Positions 1 through 5,990 are shown, counted from the first letter of the stretch. The stretch is DNA of 6,121 bases from Ruminococcus flavefaciens (GCA_902796705.1 CADBQF010000299.1:1-6121), one strand, 5' to 3'. Numbers and translations: made by a program. Notes: generated from the letters alone by a model not told the origin.

Positions 1-1
1 A

Positions 2-472
2 AGTATCATAACAACAAAGTATCAGAAACTCATGGAGTCAGATTTCGAGATCACTACAATGACTCCCGGCATCTACCACGACACAACTAACCCGATCGCT
101 TCTTCACCGAATATCAACATCTATTCAAGAGTAACTGATCCTTCTGAATCAGAAGCTACGAAGCCTTCGCTCCAGATAACCAACAACGGTATCATCACAG
201 CGAATATCGAAGCTCCGTACCTCAACTTCCTCCTCAAAAATGCTACTACCTACCCGACAGGCAGCACTATCTACTACAACGGCAGAAACGTTAAGGACGG
301 AACAAACTCACAGGTCGGCGTTATCGGTATCCTTAATGTCGGCAAGGTGGGCGAAGCACAGAACGACTGGCTCTTCCTCTATGTTCCCAAGGAAAGCTCC
401 GGCGATCCCGATCCGATCCATGATGCAGGTGAGAACAACTGGTACGTAACAGTCGGCTACGACGGATTCTGA
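2..472 (+). CDS. C-terminal part of a pilin-operon protein, 5' end outside the window
   Basis: The reading frame is open from base 2 to a TGA at 470-472, giving at least 156 residues. The first in-frame ATG (32-34) has no ribosome binding site before it and codons run on upstream of it, so the gene almost certainly enters from the left. The visible part has no membrane segment and no cysteine. It is rich in Asn, Thr, Ser, Gly and aromatic residues in alternating patterns that suggest a beta-rich extracellular domain. A stretch resembling ITNNGIITANIEAPYLNF recalls the repetitive beta regions at the C-terminus of PilX-like pilus proteins, but that is a resemblance by eye. It lies directly before two prepilin genes, with its stop touching the next gene's start region, so it is probably co-transcribed with them. 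A role as a minor pilin or pilus-associated surface protein is inferred from context. Its N-terminus, which would settle this, is not visible. Confidence 0.75.
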   Translation, partial: SIITTKYQKLMESDFEITTMTPGIYHDTTNPIASSPNINIYSRVTDPSESEATKPSLQITNNGIITANIEAPYLNFLLKNATTYPTGSTIYYNGRNVKDGTNSQVGVIGILNVGKVGEAQNDWLFLYVPKESSGDPDPIHDAGENNWYVTVGYDGF

Positions 473-473
473 T

Positions 474-480
474 GGAGGTG
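474..480 (+). promoter_or_regulatory. Ribosome binding site that decides the start of the PilV-like gene
   Basis: GGAGG at 474-478 lies 8 bases before the ATG at 487. A longer version of the same frame would start at ATG 472, overlapping the previous stop as TGATG, but that ATG contains the start of the Shine-Dalgarno region itself and has no such site before it. The 487 start also gives a normal prepilin leader. The preferred start is therefore 487. Confidence 0.8.
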
Positions 481-486
481 TATCGT

Positions 487-921
487 ATGAAAACTAATGA
501 GAAAAAATCACATAAGAAGCACGGTATGTCCCTCGTTGAGGTCATCGTAGCACTCGCAATACTCGCAGTAATGGCTATGGTACTGACGGCAGTCGCAAGA
601 TCTGTCGATCAGTACAGAATGGCTACAAAGGCAAGAAATGACAAGACTTCGCTGCAGGGACCTGTAGCGGAGTCTCAGAAAAACAAAGCCGCAAGCCTTA
701 TCGACGACGACTACCAGATCAAGGTATCTGCCAACGGTGCATCAGTCACTATCAAGGGCAGACTCTACGATACGGCAACAGGTCTTGAACAGGCTACGGA
801 CGATGACGACAACGTTATCACTTCAAATGTCAGCGGCGAAACAGAGAATGTATATGTTCCGTCCGGCAAGGGCAACTTCAGGTACATCTATCTTCCTGAC
901 GCTCACCCGTCCACAACGTAA
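487..921 (+). CDS. PilV/GspI-like type IV prepilin (minor pilin)
   Basis: A 144-residue prepilin. The leader is 13 residues, basic (five Lys, two His) and ends in Gly13. Cleavage by PilD would fall between Gly13 and Met14, and Glu18 is the invariant +5 glutamate. MSLVEVIVALAIL and the hydrophobic run to about residue 37 form the N-terminal helix used for membrane anchoring and packing in the fibre core. The MSLVEVIVALAIL form, rather than FTLIELLVV, is typical of the PilV/GspI minor-pilin group. The rest (about 40-144) is a small hydrophilic domain with an Asp cluster near 105-108 and no cysteine, so it lacks the disulfide loop of Gram-negative pilins. The start at 487 is chosen over 472 because of the GGAGG at 474-478. 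It follows the preceding gene by 14 bases and is 12 bases before the next prepilin, so the three are likely one transcript. The prepilin call is firm. The assignment to PilV rests on the N-terminus only. Confidence 0.9.
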   Translation: MKTNEKKSHKKHGMSLVEVIVALAILAVMAMVLTAVARSVDQYRMATKARNDKTSLQGPVAESQKNKAASLIDDDYQIKVSANGASVTIKGRLYDTATGLEQATDDDDNVITSNVSGETENVYVPSGKGNFRYIYLPDAHPSTT

Positions 922-933
922 GGGGGAAGCATT

Positions 934-2040
934 ATGAAGAAAAATGTTCAGAAAGGTTTTACCCTTATCGAGCTGATAATCGTCATGGCGATATTCGGTA
1001 TCATCATGCTCGGTGCATTGCAGTTCCTCGATCCGGTAAACAAGGAAGTAAAGAACGCTTCCGTTCAGGAAGCAAATACGGCTGCCGTTGACAATATGAA
1101 GCGTTACATGGAGGGTTCGCTCCGCTACGCTACAGCAGTTGAGGTACACATGGGTGACCTCAAGCAGAACAACGCAGACGCAACTATCTCTAAGATATCA
1201 GGTCTTTCGCAGCAGGACAGGGAAATGGCTGCTGCAAAGAACTTCGTAAAGCGTGTCTACACCGACAGAGTCAAGGAAAATTCCAACGATCCGTATCAGG
1301 GCAAGGTATACGTTATGTGTATCGACAATGATAACGGCGGTATGGTATACGAGAGCGAATACAACTTCACTGCCGGCTATACCTACAAGGAATGGGTAAA
1401 TTCCGACGACGACTGGACCAAGATCGTGACTACTGATCCGACTCTCTCAGCCGGTTCATACAACCACAAGCCGGTCATCAACGAGGCTTACTTCAAGGAC
1501 TCAAAGGGACACGACGCTTACAGATATTTCATCACAGCAGGCTACCACACAATGGCTGCTACTCACGAGGATACAGGTCTCCCGGCTCCCAAGAAGAACA
1601 CTTTCTACGGAAAGCTCAAGAATATGGACGACGGAAGCGGCAAGTACACTTTCAACCAGGAGATGTTCACATTCTCATTCGTAACTTATAAGGCAGATGC
1701 AAATACCGACATCGCAAACGGTATCTTCCAGTCACCTTATGCAGAGTCAAACGCTACAATGGCTCTCATGAACATCAACTCTGCTTTCATCAACAGAGAT
1801 TTCTGGTACCCCGTAAGACTCAAGGGCGGCAAGACAGGTTCTCATCAGTATTTACCGAATGAGAAGGTCGATCGCCTCAAGGCTGAGGGCGGTTCTTCCT
1901 TAAAGGAAGGCTCCGACAGCAAATGGGACTACGAGCAGAAAGCCACACCCGCTGATTATTTCTCGATCATCGATGAAAACAATTCAATGGGCGGAAACAA
2001 CATCTATATAATCTATACTTTACCCACTATCAATAAGTGA
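934..2040 (+). CDS. Large PilW-like type IV prepilin (probable minor pilin)
   Basis: A 368-residue protein with a textbook class III leader: MKKNVQKG, cleavage after Gly8, Phe9 as the first mature residue and Glu13 at +5 (FTLIELIIVMAIFG). The hydrophobic helix runs to about residue 31. The globular part, about 330 residues, is much larger than an ordinary major pilin (usually about 130-180). This size and its place after a PilV-like gene suggest a PilW/GspJ-type minor pilin, possibly at the fibre tip or in the priming complex. The C-terminal domain is rich in Asn, Asp, Tyr and Lys with one cysteine (about residue 129), so no internal disulfide is possible. I recognise no enzymatic or adhesin motif. 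The ribosome binding site is the G-rich AGGGGGA at 921-927, about 7 bases before the ATG. It is the last gene of the run and ends at the bidirectional terminator. The prepilin call is firm, and the exact role is inference. Confidence 0.92.
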   Translation: MKKNVQKGFTLIELIIVMAIFGIIMLGALQFLDPVNKEVKNASVQEANTAAVDNMKRYMEGSLRYATAVEVHMGDLKQNNADATISKISGLSQQDREMAAAKNFVKRVYTDRVKENSNDPYQGKVYVMCIDNDNGGMVYESEYNFTAGYTYKEWVNSDDDWTKIVTTDPTLSAGSYNHKPVINEAYFKDSKGHDAYRYFITAGYHTMAATHEDTGLPAPKKNTFYGKLKNMDDGSGKYTFNQEMFTFSFVTYKADANTDIANGIFQSPYAESNATMALMNINSAFINRDFWYPVRLKGGKTGSHQYLPNEKVDRLKAEGGSSLKEGSDSKWDYEQKATPADYFSIIDENNSMGGNNIYIIYTLPTINK

Positions 2041-2044
2041 GCAT

Positions 2045-2089
2045 AAAAAAACAGGCAGCAGTTCAAAGCTGCTGCCTGTAATTATTTTA
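2045..2089. terminator. Bidirectional intrinsic terminator between convergent genes
   Basis: A perfect 11-bp stem (ACAGGCAGCAG at 2051-2061 with CTGCTGCCTGT at 2069-2079) closes a 7-base loop. On the - strand it is followed by seven U (complement of A 2045-2051), an excellent terminator for pilD, whose stop codon is 8 bases before the stem. On the + strand it is followed by AATTATTTT (2080-2088), a weaker U-rich tract serving the prepilin run. It should stop both transcripts from running into each other. Confidence 0.9.
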
Positions 2090-2929
2090 CTGCTGTACCG
2101 GTGCGGTGAGCAGTTTAAGATACCACTGAGCAATATCGTTTCCCCAGAGCGATCCGACTGCGATGCCGATCGAGAGGAACGGCCCGAATGCAAATTTCGA
2201 TTCGCCCGTTATCATCTTTCTGGCAAGTCCGCCGACCGCTGCAAGAACGATACCGATCAATGCTGCAACGATAATAGCCTTTGTTCCGAGCAGAACTCCG
2301 CCGGCTATCATCAGGAGCGTGTCTCCGAGTTCGATAGCACGGAAGTCTTCACCGAATTTCTTCTTTATGAAGACTCTGCTTACCTCTCCGATGATGAAGA
2401 ACGGAACACTGATTATAAGTGAACCTATGATGCGATCCTGTATGGACGACTGCTCTGTGAAAAGTGCAGACGGGACTGCGAGAAGTGCGATGATGAGAAG
2501 AAGTCTTTCATCGATCTCCATTGTGTCCCAGTCCATGAAAGCGACACAGACAAGAAGCGACATGAGAACGCAGGTTATTATGGCTCCAGCATTTACGTCC
2601 AGTACATAGAACGTAAGTATGAACAGAAGACCATTAAGGCTCTCGACGATAGGATATCTCGGTGAGATCTTTTCTCCGCAGCTATGGCATTTGCCTCTTA
2701 AAGCAAGCCAACTGAAAACAGGGATCAGATCGCACGCCCTTATCTTCGCACCGCAGGTCATACAGTGAGAGGATCGCTTGATAAGCGATTCACCTTTCGG
2801 AAGCCTCAGTATCACAACATTGAGAAAGCTTCCTATAGCAATGCCGAATAAAAAGACGATGGCGTAGACCATGATGCAGAATACCGGCTCGGTGAATTCA
2901 TCGTGCAGCATATTTTCAAATTCTCCCAT
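2087..2929 (-). CDS. pilD: Prepilin peptidase / N-methyltransferase PilD
   Basis: A 280-residue polytopic membrane aspartyl protease of the PilD/GspO family. It cleaves prepilin leaders at the cytoplasmic face and N-methylates the new terminal residue. A first membrane segment lies at about 19-41 and contains GIAIGSFLNVVILRLP, the family's N-terminal signature. The cytoplasmic zinc-type loop has C56-x2-C59 and C81-x2-C84, as in full-length bifunctional enzymes. The first catalytic Asp is D133 in AFMDWD. The second is D203. The usual GxGD motif around it reads E200-L-G-D203, an unusual change at the first Gly. FAFGPFLSIG (about 246-255) is the conserved C-terminal FGPFL element. About eight membrane helices can be drawn and the length is normal. 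The ribosome binding site AAGGAGG (complement of 2938-2944) lies 8 bases before the ATG. The gene runs opposite to the rest of the locus, with its own promoter and terminator. The identity is secure, and activity is likely but not proven given the motif change. Confidence 0.95.
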   Translation of the reverse strand: MGEFENMLHDEFTEPVFCIMVYAIVFLFGIAIGSFLNVVILRLPKGESLIKRSSHCMTCGAKIRACDLIPVFSWLALRGKCHSCGEKISPRYPIVESLNGLLFILTFYVLDVNAGAIITCVLMSLLVCVAFMDWDTMEIDERLLLIIALLAVPSALFTEQSSIQDRIIGSLIISVPFFIIGEVSRVFIKKKFGEDFRAIELGDTLLMIAGGVLLGTKAIIVAALIGIVLAAVGGLARKMITGESKFAFGPFLSIGIAVGSLWGNDIAQWYLKLLTAPVQQ

Positions 2930-2957
2930 TGGTTTACCCTCCTTTTAAATAGATTTG

Positions 2958-2966
2958 TGATATAAT
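2958..2966 (+). promoter_or_regulatory. Candidate extended -10 element facing pilB
   Basis: TGATATAAT at 2958-2966 is a perfect extended -10 (TG-n-TATAAT) on the + strand. It is the mirror image of the pilD -10: TGATATAAT, a 3-base CAT spacer, then ATTATATCA (2970-2978). No acceptable -35 lies 16-18 bases upstream, where the pilD ribosome binding site sits. If used, transcription would start near 2973 and pilB-pilT would have an untranslated leader of about 130 bases. I found no better + strand promoter before pilB, but an activator-dependent one is possible. Confidence 0.4.
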
Positions 2967-2969
2967 CAT

Positions 2970-2997
2970 ATTATATCATATATTCAGGAAATTTCAA
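2970..2997 (-). promoter_or_regulatory. SigmaA-type promoter with extended -10 for pilD
   Basis: Read on the - strand: TTGAAA (complement of 2992-2997), a 16-base spacer, then TGA-TATAAT with a consensus -10 at 2975-2970 and the TG extension just upstream (2978-2977). Transcription would begin near 2963, giving a leader of about 33 bases with the AAGGAGG site well inside it. The match is close to consensus. The spacer is one base shorter than the ideal 17, and the extended -10 compensates for this. Confidence 0.75.
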
Positions 2998-3011
2998 GTA
3001 AAATTTTAAAG

Positions 3012-3069
3012 TTTGGGATGTGAGGTGCGTGGTGATATTACTTGCGAACGGTGATATCACATAACCAAA
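3012..3069 (+). other. Possible folded 5' leader of pilB
   Basis: TTTGG (3012-3016) can pair with CCAAA (3065-3069), and ATGTG (3018-3022) with CACAT (3058-3062), with a small internal loop between the two helices. Within it GTGATAT (3032-3038) can pair with ATATCAC (3054-3060), which would break the ATGTG/CACAT helix. These are two mutually exclusive folds by eye. It does not match the c-di-GMP riboswitch classes as I know them, and there is no U-run to make a terminator. Base pairs are mostly A-T and G-T/A-T rich, so stability is modest. A regulatory RNA role is speculation. Confidence 0.25.
3031..3060. repeat. Tandem GGTGATAT repeats with palindromic character, candidate operator
   Basis: GGTGATAT occurs at 3031-3038 and again at 3050-3057, a 19-bp period or nearly two helical turns. 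The second copy is part of the perfect 10-bp palindrome GTGATATCAC (3051-3060). The first, GTGATATTAC (3032-3041), differs from it by one base. A third GTGATAT is at 2957-2963, overlapping the candidate pilB -10. The spacing and symmetry fit two sites for a dimeric regulator placed between the promoter region and pilB. No regulator gene is in the window to assign to them. Confidence 0.4.
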
Positions 3070-3104
3070 ATCCAGACTTGTAAAATAAAGAGCGGAGGTT
3101 TTTT

Positions 3105-4784
3105 ATGAGAAACGAGAGAATTGGTGACTACTTAGTCAGCCAGGGACTGATCACCGATGAGCAGCTCCAGAAGGTTCTTGAAGCACAGAAGGAATCAAAC
3201 GGTGCAAAGAAGTTCGGAGAGCTTATCGTTGAGCTGGGCATCATGTCAGAAGTCAATTTCACAAAGGCTCTGGCAGGAAAACTGAGAGTACAGTACGTTG
3301 ACCTCGACAACATCGAGATCAATGCTGAGGCGGTACAGAAAGTACCGGAGGCTCTCGCAAGAAAGCACACTGTAATCGCTATCAATATCCAGGGAAAGCG
3401 ACTCACAGTTGCTACTAACGATCCGGTAAACTTCATCGTACTCGAAGATATCAAGGTATCTACAGGTATGGATACAGTGCCGGTACTCGCAACGACAACA
3501 GCTATCAACAAGGCTATCGGACGCAACTACTCGATGCAGAACGTTGACAGCGTGGTTGACTCCATTGCTGCAATGAACAACGATCTCGGCGGCCCTATGG
3601 AGGACGAAGAGTCCAAGGACAGAGTAGAATCTGCTCCTATCGTTAAGCTCGCTACGACTATCATCGAGAACTCGTACAGAGCAGACGCTACCGATATCCA
3701 CATCGAGCCTTTCAAGGCTTACACAAGGATCCGTATCCGTGTAAACGGCGACCTTGTAGAACTTATGAATATTTCGAGTGCTGTACACAGTGCCTTGACA
3801 ACACGTCTCAAGCTCATCAGCGGAATGAACATCGCTGAGAAGAGAGTCCCGCAGGACGGCCGTTTCACACAGGTCGTTGACGGAACTACCCTCGATGTCC
3901 GTGTATCCTCACTTCCTATGGTACACGGTGAGAAGATCGTTATCCGAATCCTTTCAACAGGTCAGATCGCACTTCGTAAGATCACAGACCTTGGTATGTC
4001 AGACTATAACTATCAGCTTTTCGAGTCGATGCTTCGTGTTCCTCACGGCGTTATCCTCGTAACCGGCCCTACCGGTTCAGGTAAAACAACTACCCTTTAC
4101 GCCGCCCTCGGTGAGATCGCAAAGCCGAACGTAAACGTCGTTACAGTTGAGGACCCTGTCGAAAAAGATATCGACGGAATCAATCAGTGTCAGGTAAACA
4201 CAAAGGCAGGTATGACATTCGCCGCTGCCCTCAGATCTATCCTTCGTCAGGACCCTGACGTTGTCATGGTCGGAGAGATGCGTGATGCGGAGACTGCCGA
4301 TATCGGTATCCGTGCCGCTATCACCGGACACCTTGTTCTTTCCACACTTCATACAAACGATGCTGCTTCCACAGTTGTACGTCTTATCGATATGGGCGTT
4401 GCTGCATACATGGTTGCTACATCACTCATCGGCGTTATCGCTCAGCGACTCATCAAGGTGCTCTGCCCTGAGTGCAAGAAGCCGAGAATGTCCACTCCTG
4501 AAGAAAATGACCTTATGAGGATAGATCACTCTATCACTATATACGATCCCTGCGGCTGCCCGATGTGCAACAACACAGGCTACAGAGGAAGAACCGCTAT
4601 CCATGAGATCATTCATTGTACAGCAAAGGTATCGTCGATCATCGCTTCCGGCGGAAGCAAGGAGGAGATCGAGGAAGCTGCAAAGAACAACGGCACAAAG
4701 CTCCTTCGTGACAACGCTTCCGAACTCGTTCAGGCAGGTCAGACATCTATCGACGAGCTTGTAAGAACGACATTTACTGTATAA
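3105..4784 (+). CDS. pilB: Type IV pilus assembly ATPase PilB (GspE family)
   Basis: A 559-residue cytoplasmic hexameric ATPase that drives pilin polymerisation. The N-terminal T2SSE_N/MshEN domain covers about 1-140. Its first 24 residues of motif (R5, G7, L10, G14, L15-I16, L21, L25, Q28) match the c-di-GMP-binding MshEN consensus, while the second copy (from K36, with G38, G45, F52, L56, K59) is degenerate. A flexible acidic linker follows (about 142-175). The ATPase core has an Asp box (D197-IHIEP), Walker A GPTGSGKTT (321-329, K327), Walker B around DPDVVMVGEMRD (383-394, catalytic E391) and a His box (GHL 408-410, H416). The zinc tetracysteine motif, C454-x2-C457 and C485-x2-C488, is typical of PilB/GspE and absent from PilT. 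GYRGR (492-496) is also conserved. Length is usual for the family. GGAGG at 3094-3098 lies 6 bases before the ATG. It is first in a bicistron with pilT. The assembly-ATPase call is secure. Confidence 0.97.
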   Translation: MRNERIGDYLVSQGLITDEQLQKVLEAQKESNGAKKFGELIVELGIMSEVNFTKALAGKLRVQYVDLDNIEINAEAVQKVPEALARKHTVIAINIQGKRLTVATNDPVNFIVLEDIKVSTGMDTVPVLATTTAINKAIGRNYSMQNVDSVVDSIAAMNNDLGGPMEDEESKDRVESAPIVKLATTIIENSYRADATDIHIEPFKAYTRIRIRVNGDLVELMNISSAVHSALTTRLKLISGMNIAEKRVPQDGRFTQVVDGTTLDVRVSSLPMVHGEKIVIRILSTGQIALRKITDLGMSDYNYQLFESMLRVPHGVILVTGPTGSGKTTTLYAALGEIAKPNVNVVTVEDPVEKDIDGINQCQVNTKAGMTFAAALRSILRQDPDVVMVGEMRDAETADIGIRAAITGHLVLSTLHTNDAASTVVRLIDMGVAAYMVATSLIGVIAQRLIKVLCPECKKPRMSTPEENDLMRIDHSITIYDPCGCPMCNNTGYRGRTAIHEIIHCTAKVSSIIASGGSKEEIEEAAKNNGTKLLRDNASELVQAGQTSIDELVRTTFTV

Positions 4785-4808
4785 TATATATAATAGGAGG
4801 ACATACAA

Positions 4809-5927
4809 ATGGCAATTGAAATTAACAGGATCCTTGATGAAGTACGACTTCTCGGATGCTCCGACTTGCATTTTACAGCAAATATCGCTCCTGTTGTACG
4901 ACTCAACGGTACTCTCAGAACGATGCGTTCTCAGTATCCGGAAATGGACGAGGAAGAGATACTCAACATCGTCAACCAGATGACAAACGAGCAGCAGGCA
5001 AGAAGCATTGCTGCACATAAAGATACCGACTTCTCGTTCATGACAAGAAGCGGCTACCGTCACCGTGTAAACGTATACTTCCAGAGAGGAAACACAGCTA
5101 TAGCAATCCGTCTTCTCCGTAACGATATACCGACACTTGAAGACCTTTCACTTCCTCCGATACTTGCTGACTTCGCAATGCGTCCCCGTGGACTCGTTCT
5201 CGTAACAGGCCCTACAGGTTCGGGTAAGTCAACAACACTTGCAGGTATGATCGACTTCGTAAACCTCAACAGAAGTGCCCATATCATCACAGTAGAGGAT
5301 CCTATCGAGTACGTTCACGAGCATAAACGCTGCATGATAAACCAGAGAGAGATCGGCGACGACGTTCCGAGCTTCGCCCTCGCCCTCAGAGCTGCCCTCC
5401 GTGAGGACCCCGATGTAATCCTCGTAGGAGAGATGCGTGACTTTGAGACGATACAGGCTGCCGTAACCGCTGCCGAGACCGGACACCTTGTTATGTCAAC
5501 ACTTCATACAACGAGTGCGTCTGATACTATCAACCGTATCATCGACGTTTATCCGGAGCATCAGCAGAACCAGATCAGAACACAGCTCGCAAACAACCTT
5601 GTAGCCGTAATCTCACAGACACTTATCCCGAAGAAGGACGGCACAGGACGTATCGCCTGCATGGAGATCCTCAACGTAACAGACGCTATCTCGGCTATGA
5701 TACGTGATAACAAGATCCACCTTATCCAGTCGGCTATCCAGACAGGTAAGCAGCAGGGAATGCTCTCGCTCGATATGGAGCTTGCACGTCTTGTAAAGGG
5801 CAACGTTATCAACGAAGTAGACGCTCTCGACAAGTGCCTCGACAAGCAGGAATTCTACCGTTTCCTTGCACAGCTCGGCGGCGGCGGAACAGCATCGCCC
5901 ACATCAGGCATGGTTCTCGAAAAGTAA
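4809..5927 (+). CDS. pilT: Type IV pilus retraction ATPase PilT
   Basis: A 372-residue cytoplasmic hexameric ATPase that depolymerises pili, giving twitching motility and DNA or surface pulling in known systems. It lacks the MshEN domain and tetracysteine motif of PilB, as expected. Visible motifs in order: SDLHF Asp-box start (18-22), AIRLLR in the N-terminal domain (about 99-104), Walker A GPTGSGKST (134-142, K140), Walker B region DPDVILVGEMRD (200-211, catalytic E208), and His box TGHLVMSTLHT (224-234). The C-terminal stretch AISAMIRD (293-300) aligns with the PilT signature AIRNLIRE, but the Arg is Ser295. IQTGKQQGM just after it is the usual PilT continuation. The tail (from about 357) is a short Gly/Ser/Thr-rich extension. 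AGGAGG at 4795-4800 lies 8 bases before the ATG. It starts 24 bases after pilB stops and is followed by an intrinsic terminator, so the pair forms a two-gene unit. PilT rather than PilU is preferred because of length and position beside pilB. Confidence 0.95.
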   Translation: MAIEINRILDEVRLLGCSDLHFTANIAPVVRLNGTLRTMRSQYPEMDEEEILNIVNQMTNEQQARSIAAHKDTDFSFMTRSGYRHRVNVYFQRGNTAIAIRLLRNDIPTLEDLSLPPILADFAMRPRGLVLVTGPTGSGKSTTLAGMIDFVNLNRSAHIITVEDPIEYVHEHKRCMINQREIGDDVPSFALALRAALREDPDVILVGEMRDFETIQAAVTAAETGHLVMSTLHTTSASDTINRIIDVYPEHQQNQIRTQLANNLVAVISQTLIPKKDGTGRIACMEILNVTDAISAMIRDNKIHLIQSAIQTGKQQGMLSLDMELARLVKGNVINEVDALDKCLDKQEFYRFLAQLGGGGTASPTSGMVLEK

Positions 5928-5940
5928 TACATATTATATA

Positions 5941-5972
5941 TAAAGGCTGTCCTGCGACAGCCTTTATTTTTT
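5941..5972 (+). terminator. Intrinsic terminator after pilT
   Basis: An 11-bp perfect stem (TAAAGGCTGTC at 5941-5951 with GACAGCCTTTA at 5956-5966) closes a 4-base loop, followed by six T (5967-5972). It begins 13 bases after the pilT stop and should end the pilB-pilT transcript. Confidence 0.93.
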
Positions 5973-5990
5973 GGCTGGGAGATTTGACTT

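Noticed and set aside
472..486. Start of the PilV-like gene at ATG 472, coupled to the previous stop
   Set aside because: The GGAGG needed for initiation lies downstream of this ATG and serves the ATG at 487, which also gives a normal leader.
3020..3064. Short 14-codon frame starting at GTG in the pilB leader, possible leader peptide
   Set aside because: It has no ribosome binding site at a usable distance, a weak start codon and no regulatory codon pattern.
3081..3086. TAAAAT as a -10 element for pilB
   Set aside because: It would start transcription near 3093, at or inside the GGAGG at 3094-3098, and there is no matching -35 upstream.
2973..3104. c-di-GMP riboswitch before pilB
   Set aside because: The bases do not show the conserved cores of either known class as I know them, and the folds by eye are too weak.
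4422..5063. 213-residue open frame on the - strand across the pilB-pilT junction
   Set aside because: It lies antisense to two well-supported ATPase genes, has no ribosome binding site and has a composition expected of a shadow frame.
4051..5235. Near-identical bases around the Walker A motifs of pilB and pilT as a DNA repeat
   Set aside because: They encode the same family motif in paralogous ATPases, so the similarity is explained by protein conservation.
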